Shown here piece by piece: positions 8,638-15,514 of a stretch of DNA of 15,514 nucleotides. Origin of the DNA: Cylindrodendrum hubeiense (lineage: Eukaryota > Ascomycota > Sordariomycetes > Hypocreales > Nectriaceae). The DNA lies in the NCBI GenBank assembly GCA_014621425.1, contig JAANBB010000684.1:1-15514 (forward strand). The letters run 5' to 3'. The translations under genes were made by a program, and so were the position numbers. The notes beneath the pieces are model-generated. The model was given only the letters and a program-made list of their open reading frames with translations. It was not told where the DNA came from and did not search any database. Numbering within the stretch: position 1 is the first letter of the stretch; each line of letters opens with the position of its first letter.

Positions 8638-8688
8638 GCGCAGTACGTACCCTTGAGAGATTGCATGTACAGGCGGTACGTAGTGCGC
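8638..8688. repeat. 14-bp inverted repeat with a 23-nt loop
   Basis: The left arm GCGCAGTACGTACC (8638-8651) and right arm GGTACGTAGTGCGC (8675-8688) are reverse complements except at one position. The core contains TACGTA, a motif often seen in sordariomycete intergenic DNA. No terminal duplication or transposase gene accompanies it. Confidence 0.8.
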
Positions 8689-10020
8689 TCCGGGCGCGTG
8701 TGGCGCGCGGGCTGTCACTCTAACCGGGTGAGCGTTTGCGTCGCTGGCGTCCAGGATAGACATCCCTGGGTACGGTGACTCGATGTCCGTGCCGCAAGGC
8801 TACATGGCATGGGAGAACCTCGAGTTCTCAATATCAAATGCCTCCCGTCAGGCCACAACGGCCCAGGACCGACTCGAGCGCGCTTCTCATGCTAGCTCTT
8901 CTGCATTTCGTAGACAAGATCTCAGAGGGAGAGCGATCGAGAGTGAGGGGGGGACGAGCCAGTGAAAGAAGAAAAAGTAATTCCACGATGGTCCCAATTG
9001 AGACAGGGGATGAGGCCTTGCATAACCAATCAGAAACTGGTACCCTGGGCATTTTCTTAGGCTCTGTGCATGTGTGCAAGCTCAGACATTGGATCAGGCT
9101 GACGGTGTGACATGCGTAGTACCAGCCCTTGAAGCCTTGGTCGCTGTGCTCCCCATCTCCAAAGTTCAAATAAGTCGTCAAAGAGTAGAGTTTGATGAAG
9201 TCTGGTAGCAAAAGGAGGCTGATTGACGCTGGCACACACAACGTCTCGACAAAGCGCCTAGGCCCGGTAAGCCTTGTAGATGGGCTTGGAGAGAGGCGCC
9301 ACCAGGGACGATCGGCACAGGGATACCGAGTGCAGATCATCCGCCATTTGAGGGCGTCGATGAGAGGATTTCTCCACTGTGCCAACAGGCCTCATGCTGG
9401 CCGGATGTGTGCCCCGTTCTGCAACTTGATCCAAGGCAGTTACTAGCGCCCGCCTGGGCCACACAGGGCGGCCGACTTCATATCGCAGAATCAATAAACC
9501 CAAATCTCGTTAGGTCACCGAGAGCTTGTCTCTCCTGGTAGACATCGCCGTCACTGGGCGGAGGTCCTACGGCAAGGGTTTGCAGAAAGGCGCTGCTAGC
9601 GCTCAGCTGTTCCCAAGTCTCAGCAGCCAAGACGCTGCTCCACGTGCTGAACGGTTTCCCCTCCCACGCCGTCGAGAGTTTAGGGAATGAGGCATCACAT
9701 TTTGCCCATGCAGGTCCATCTGTCCTGCGATAGTCAACGCCGGGCGGCTGACCCTTGCCCCGGTGCCCGTGTGGTGGGAGAAGAAGCAAAATACGACCAG
9801 GCGACCGCAGTTCCCGGCGGAGTATGCCACCACGGAAGTACTGTTAGCCCTGGGACTCCATCGGTCCATCCAACGTCAAGTACACTGGTGCGTCGTACAT
9901 GGGGAACTTGCGAGAGACAGTTAGAGAAACAACGCAGCCATGCTGACTGGTCGGTCCCGAGGCTTTGGGTTGCATAAATGCCCCTCGTACAGACCTGGCA
10001 ACTGACCCCAACGGAATCTC

Positions 10021-10046
10021 TCTTTGTATGCTCTCCTTGTATGCTC
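10021..10046. repeat. 13-bp tandem duplication
   Basis: TCTTTGTATGCTC (10021-10033) is followed directly by TCCTTGTATGCTC (10034-10046), differing at one base. Confidence 0.8.
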
Positions 10047-11704
10047 CTGTCCCTGGTCGTGTGACACCATCACGGCAGCTCTGTATTTGCGATAGCTCCA
10101 GGTTCAGCGCGTACGTGCAGCGGTGACAGCCCGTCCCGGTCCCCTGTGCGAGCCGAGGCGACCGAGGTGACGAATACCCTCAATGGCTATTTCCGCTGTG
10201 CGTCGTGCGAACCAGCGATGGGGGTTGAGGCCTGGTTCAAGCCTGGTCTCTTCAAGTTGCCTTTGAGCCGAAGCACTCCTCCCACCCCAACACCTGTGTA
10301 TATTGTCAAATCTTGGCATCAAACACCGACTTGTTCTCTCACCTGTCCGCTAAATCTCGCATGCTGCCCAAGATGGAATCTGGGTGGGACGACTCTCCGG
10401 GGGCCATAACCCTGGACAGCTTTGACTGTACTCTTGGCCGGCCAATTGAGTATTTTCATGATCAAACCTCGATAGCCTCGGATGAGGAGGAATCTGCATC
10501 CATGCGACGTGGGGCGTTGGATCTGGCACGTCCCGTACTACCGGGATGCAGAGCAATCCGCCTGTGACGGTCGACTAGGATAGCCTTGGTCGAATGGTCT
10601 CGATCTTTGGTCAAGGCCCACGGTGCTCCGCCTTATGGCACGATCCCCGCTCCCTCAATGCTTAGGCTCATGTGCTAACGAATGGAGCTTGCATAGGCGT
10701 GACGTTTTTTCCGTTAGCCTTATCGCCTACTGCTCATCGCTAGGGACATAGCCCCACCCGCGGCAGACGCCATCAATTTGGTGGGCCACCAAGCTAGTTT
10801 GGCACACGGATGGCTTGCGGTTAGCTCGAGAGAGGCCCCTGGCCCTTGGGATCTGGCTCTGGCACATGGCACCGTGTTTCGTCTGTACGGGACAAGATCG
10901 CCACAGTTAATTGACAGGATTGAAGCCGATTCCCTCCTGCGTGGAGGGCAGAATGCACCAAGGATGTAACCCCAGAACGACCCTGGTTCCATCCTTGGCT
11001 TACGCGACATTCGGCGACTCTGCAATGGCAGAAGAAGCTCCGTGCAGAGGCACCTTGCGGGCGACGGGGTGTTGATGGACCTAGGGCCAGTTGCAGCAAC
11101 TGTTCCATCGGTCCACAATGGGAGTGGTGTGTCGTTGTCCGGAGTAAAGTCAGCGGAGACATTAATTGTCCCACCACCTCACCATCCTCAACTGGGGTCT
11201 CGGAGGTGAAGCTGGCCTGTTGTCCAGGTGGACCGGGGTGCGCGAAGGGATAATTCCGTTGGCCCTCGCCTGGTCGAATGTGATTGGCACATGAGCTTGC
11301 GAGGTTGTGAAGTACTGCGGTATACCTCAGCATTGGGCATTGGCTAACTGGTGACCTCAACTGCTGGGGAGGGGCGGCAGGCGTTCGCCCATTCCGGAAA
11401 CGTCGGTGAATGACCGAGGCAGAGATTCGTTGAGGCGACGTCGATGATGTTTGGAGAAACCCTGAAGCCAAGCTATCGATTTCGGTTGGCTCCCACGGTT
11501 GAGCATCCAGCGCGGCTAGCCGGACTCGCCATGGCGTCCCGACCCCAGAAAGGGGTTCCCGAGGGCATCTTGGCTTTGGACTGTGGCGGCAGCATTCCGC
11601 AGCCTCTTGACAGGGGCTGGTCGAGATCCATGCACCATCTACGGAGGAGTCTGCGTGGAGATGGACAGTGTGCGGATGGACTGCTGTGTGCACTGCGGTG
11701 TGTG

Positions 11705-11746
11705 CCTAGACAAGCGAGCTAGGTACCTTAGTCAGCCTTGTCTAGG
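11705..11746. repeat. Perfect 10-bp inverted repeat around a KpnI-type palindrome
   Basis: CCTAGACAAG (11705-11714) and CTTGTCTAGG (11737-11746) are perfect reverse complements. The 22-nt loop contains the palindrome AGGTACCT, giving a nested symmetrical structure. Confidence 0.8.
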
Positions 11747-12500
11747 TTCGCTGTATTCGCTGTGACAGGCCGCACCTCTGGAGACGGATGGAAAGTGCCA
11801 TTATCGTGAACGTCAACTGACTAGCACCTTGCTGAAAATGGGCTCCGAGGGAGTTTACCTGCTCAGTCTATTGGGAAAAGTTGCAAACCCTAGCGGCACA
11901 TTTATTAACTTCTCCGTGACAGGACGCACCTTCCACCCTCGTGATACCAATCCCCTCTAGGCCCACCATGTCCTAGACGGCTCACTCGCCCGCGAGAGCT
12001 TTCACATCTCCAAACGATGACTTCATGTGCCGAGTGAGGCAGGCATGTGACAATAAGCTGGCTCGAATCAACCTACTATGGTACAAGACGACTGACTAGT
12101 CCTCGAAACTACCCACAAAACGGCCCAGGGATCTTCATCCATCAGCGCCAATACAGCCAGCCTCTACATAGTTGTGTGGCAGATGCCACTCCCGGGTCTC
12201 TACATGGTTGAGCAAGCCTGGGTCCGATCCGATGCTTAGCATGGACCCAAATCGCTGGGCTCCCGCCATACCGGACCCAGTATATCGACATCGCATTGCC
12301 AGGTGGTCGCCCTTGCATGTAGAGCGTTGGCGGGGAATCATGCTCCGCAGAAACATCTCTATGGTCCATCTTCCAGCCATGGCCGCTTCATCAACGGCCT
12401 GACCAGGGAGCATTGGAAAAGGCCTCGCCCGAGTGGTTCTCAGATGTCACTGGTTTCCGGCAGAAACAATAGAGACATTCAATGTGGGTACGTTTTGGCT

Positions 12501-15036
12501 CATGTCTGAAGGACGCCATTAGGGAGACTAGGGATGACTGACGCCTTTGTGTGGACGACGAATTCCACAATGCCAACGTTGTCGCCGCCATCAAGTGGCA
12601 TGCAGCCCACCATGAGAAGGCGCACCATCCTCGAGCCATCGCGCCCAGTGCCATGGGAAGGGAACCTGGTGGCACAAACCTCCAAAGCGACCGAATGCAT
12701 GGCGTTGAACAAGGTTGATGGCGCAGACGGATCAGAGAGACATGAATGGGAGGGCCCGCGTGCACCCAGTCAGCCAAATGGATGCCACAATGGCTGCCAT
12801 CTCGCATCAAGCTTTGATTGGCGGGTGGAGCCACGTCCCCATTGTACTCTCGATTCAGCGACAATAGCGATCGCTTCATACCAGATCCAACACCGATTCT
12901 CAATGGCAACTCGAGGCTATAGTTCCAATAAGTCAGTGTTTTTGATAAGTGGAGGGGGCGATAGCTATTCAACCTTCCATTCCGGACAAAGAATCGACGT
13001 CGAAGACGACGGGCGTGGCTGATGGATCCAGCGCGAGCCCCATACCGCAAGGGGGGCACCAGAAGCGACGCCCACACTTGCGATTCCCCAATGCCTCTCC
13101 CGCCCGAGCTAAGCGGAAAGGAGATTAAAGTCAAGACAAGCCTGCCAGCCTTGCCTGCATCTGGGAATGTTAGACGAGAATGGCCATGTGACGAGGTCTC
13201 ACCTCAATCGCTGCTGGAACTGGGAGGCGAGTGCTGGTGAGTAAGCCTGCAGTACAGTACCGGATCCTGGAAACATATCATGAAGCCGTGCTTCAATAAA
13301 CGAAGAATCGACTACGTAATCGGCCAGCTCGCGAAAGATAGAGAGATTGCATGTTCCAATTTTAGGAATTATGACAGCTCAACCACAATTTGTCTCTCCT
13401 GTTGACCTCTGTCATAGTTCCTGCTCGGGAAGTGCCCCCGTGCCGTGTAACCACATCCCATTGTCTCTCCGTTGCCGGCTCCCATTGTCATTCTGACGCC
13501 TCGGCCATGGCGCTTGGCCTTTCGGAACATGACGACGACCAGCGGATTGATGCATCGGACGCACAGTGATCTGTGGGACGCGACCTGTGGGATGGATCGT
13601 GGATGGCCACTTGCAGGCCACGGGATCCAATAGCTCAGATCCCCAGACCCAATAGACCCGATATTGATGGGCCCGGCGACAGCTGCTCATCCATAGTGGC
13701 GTCCTGAAGCATCCATAGCCCATCCCATCTCTGGACGCAGAGACCGGAGCGAGGTAGGCGTCACACAGCACAAATGCAGAGGAGACTGCACTGCACTGAG
13801 CCATTTCCACCTGTCACCCCCTGGTCCATGCACCTCAGCTGAGTCTGGACCAGGCCTACGGCGATGCAAGTGCGGTGTCCACGCATTGGCACTAGACCAA
13901 TGCGAACCCAAAGACGGCGATGGGAACAAGGGGGACAGGAAGGTTTGGCTTCAGTGAGCCTGGCGGGGACCAGGTCGTCACGCCCCGGGCGGCGAGCACA
14001 GATGCCACTGCTATGTATCGCAGTATGCCAGGCGTGGACTGCACTGTATCTCAGCCGTACATGCTGAGTATTTGATGCAGCATTGTTGTTTTTGTTATTG
14101 TTGTTGTTGGCGGGAGACTCGAGGCTGTGACAAGATTGGCTGGCGCACAACAAGGTTGGGGGTCATCCTCGCACGTACCAAGCTGGCCCATGCAAGCTTT
14201 CAGGTGAGAGTACCCAACTAGGTACGAAGCTGGTACGTACGACGTTTCTCGTCGTCGTGGACCCCGACCCGCCAGTGTGCTGCGTGTTTGACCCTCGACA
14301 CCTCAGATCACGATGGCGAAACTGGCTGTCAGTGACGAGCGGTTGGCCAAGAGGACCAGGTCGTGCACCCCAGGCCAGCTATGGGGGGGATCTTCCCTAG
14401 TGGAGTAGTTAAAAACGCCCTCCCGATGCCTGGGCAGGCTGTGGTGAAGGACTCGGTGCGTTCGTCGTCGACGGACCGTTGCAAAGGGCTGGATGGCTGG
14501 CTTGTTGGCTTGCCACTTTGCAAGCCAAGCTTGCGGGCTGCTTGCCGGGGCGCACCGACTACGCAGCCAGGCCGGGGTGGAGGAAGGGGGGCGGATGCCA
14601 CGTCCGGCGTCCCGTGTGTTGGATCTGGTGCTAGTCCACGGGTGTGTGTGGTGTGAAGTGCACTTTCGGCTTGCCCTCCCCAGTCATTAGTCTTCTTTTT
14701 GGTGCGGCGGAGACATGTTGCGACGAATGTGTCTTGAGTGTTGGTTGATGGTATTGCCAAAACCCCCCGGCTTTGGACAAGCTGGTTTGCCATCGACTCA
14801 ACCACACTAACTCGGTTGCGTAGGTGCAGGAGATGCCTGCTTTGGATCGCCCAGCCAGGTATCTAGCGTGTCCTGGTGAGGGGAGGGATGCGGAAGACGG
14901 CTAACCCCGGGCGCCAACAAAGGCTGATAGAGAGAGGGAAAGTCACGTAAAAGCAAGACTATGTGACTACTGGTCATGACCGGCAGTTCCCAAGAAGCAA
15001 GAAACTAAGAGACCAGCTAGCGCCCTAGCTAATGCA
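12501..15036. other. 2.5 kb with no recognisable gene
   Basis: A plus frame with an ATG at 12534 runs to 13022 (162 residues). A minus frame covers the same DNA but begins with TTG. Neither shows a recognisable domain and the opposing frames argue for chance openness. Also present are the TTG-rich run at 14083-14110 and an imperfect 22-bp palindrome centred on GGTCATGACC at about 14972-14981. Confidence 0.45.
14083..14110. repeat. TTG-rich imperfect microsatellite
   Basis: Imperfect TTG repeat with a T5 run and one TTA interruption. On the minus strand it would read as a short Asn-rich run, but no supported gene uses that frame. Confidence 0.75.
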
Positions 15037-15514
15037 ATGGCAGACAGCTTCGGACCTCGCAACCAACCTCTGACACCGGCCCAAATCCCTAGCATCAACG
15101 GCGTGCCAAGACCGGGATGGGCGACATGGGCAAATCCATGCTGTAGTCACTACGTACTACTTGTACATATCACCATCCATAGCGCAGGATGCGGACTCCG
15201 GGGGGGGGACCTGAGTCAAAGACCAATATCCACCAGAGCTAGTAGTATCAATGGTTCACCAAGATGGAATACGTATTGTCTGCTGCACAGACCTGTCCAT
15301 CCCGGGACCCAGTCGATACTTGGGTACCGGCGTTAATTGGTGGTATTCACAAATACAAACGCAAAGCACGGCAATTGAAAAATAAAAAAAGTGAAAATCA
15401 GAAATTTGTTCACGAAAAAAGAAAGCAGAGGGAACACCTGGCGCAGGCGTGGAGACATGATGGGCAATCTGTGTGGTGCGTGTGTGAGCGTGCGCGTGCA
15501 GGTGCCGGGGGGAG
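15037..15514. other. Right edge: unrecognised 99-codon frame, AT tract and GT tract
   Basis: A plus frame from ATG at 15037 (G at -3 and G at +4) to TAA at 15336 encodes 99 residues of no recognised family. AATAAA follows at 15381-15386, which could be a poly(A) signal or simply part of an A-rich tract (about 15375-15425). A GT-rich run occupies 15471-15500 and continues as GC-rich sequence to the edge. Confidence 0.4.

Larger units (their letters stand above)
7301..10000. other. 2.7 kb with no recognisable gene
   Basis: Frames are open on both strands, as expected for GC-rich DNA, but none has a recognisable family or a convincing splice pattern. The longest minus frame here (ending at 8834) has no ATG at its upstream end. 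Structures seen are the hairpin at 7495-7558, the inverted repeat at 8638-8688 and a CG/CA dinucleotide run at 8519-8534. CpA and TpG are plentiful and TpA is not raised by eye, so the stretch does not look RIP-mutated. Confidence 0.5.
10001..12500. other. 2.5 kb with no recognisable gene
   Basis: The longest open frame (minus strand, 11693-10821) has GTG rather than ATG at its upstream end and reads as low-complexity Pro/Ser/Arg-rich sequence, so I treat it as chance. A plus frame from ATG at 10361 to 10567 encodes 68 residues with an acidic DEEE patch, also unrecognised. The inverted repeat at 11705-11746 and a 16-bp direct repeat (11762-11777 and 11916-11931, one mismatch) lie here. Confidence 0.5.

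Noticed and set aside
8834..9385. 183-codon minus frame with a hydrophobic stretch
   Set aside because: It has no ATG at its upstream end and no recognisable domain; the hydrophobic segment alone is not evidence of a gene.
10821..11693. 290-codon open frame on the minus strand
   Set aside because: It begins with GTG, its first ATG comes late, it is rich in Pro/Ser/Arg/His with no recognisable motif, and frames are also open on the opposite strand. Typical chance openness in GC-rich DNA.
11583..11765. Cysteine-rich short plus frame resembling a small secreted protein
   Set aside because: It starts at GTG, has no signal peptide, and the cysteines come from a TGTG-rich low-complexity stretch.
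12200..12232. tRNA A-box and B-box-like motifs
   Set aside because: The two motifs are only about 15 nt apart, and no acceptor stem or anticodon arm forms.
12391..13134. 247-codon minus frame overlapping a 162-codon plus frame
   Set aside because: The minus frame starts at TTG. The plus frame has an ATG but no domain, and the two cover the same DNA. Neither has splice or promoter support.
7300..15514. RIP-mutated transposon block
   Set aside because: By eye CpA and TpG are not depleted and TpA is not raised, and no reverse transcriptase, integrase or transposase fragments or long terminal repeats were found.

Overview
The window reads as nuclear DNA of a filamentous ascomycete (Pezizomycotina, probably Sordariomycetes). 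This rests on two things: a Ctr-type copper transporter gene with one short fungal-style intron, and an intronless F-box gene of the DUF6546 type that is expanded in these fungi. I saw no bacterial operon structure, rRNA, convincing tRNA, CRISPR array or intact transposon. The species cannot be named from the sequence.

Layout. Positions 1-1100: about 1 kb with no secure gene. A TATA element and a CT-rich leader near position 1 suggest that a minus-strand gene begins just left of the window. Positions 1107-1754 (minus strand): two-exon copper transporter of 196 residues. Positions 1755-2660: its long leader and promoter side. Positions 2666-2965: a compound tandem repeat, a 114-bp-period duplication that grades into a 36-bp minisatellite. 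Positions 2970-5170: AT-richer gene-poor DNA. Positions 5173-6861 (minus strand): F-box/DUF6546 protein of 562 residues, with a CACGTGAC box and a TATA-like element upstream. Positions 7300-15514: more than 8 kb in which I recognise no gene. That stretch contains several hairpins and inverted repeats, simple repeats, and a few small ATG-initiated frames that cannot be distinguished from chance.

The two secure genes point the same way but lie 3.4 kb apart and have no evident functional link. One would act in copper uptake or mobilisation; the other would be a substrate-recognition subunit of an SCF ubiquitin ligase or a related F-box protein of unknown target. The most unusual sequence structure is the compound tandem repeat at 2666-2965. 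I did not find convincing evidence of a new multi-gene system.
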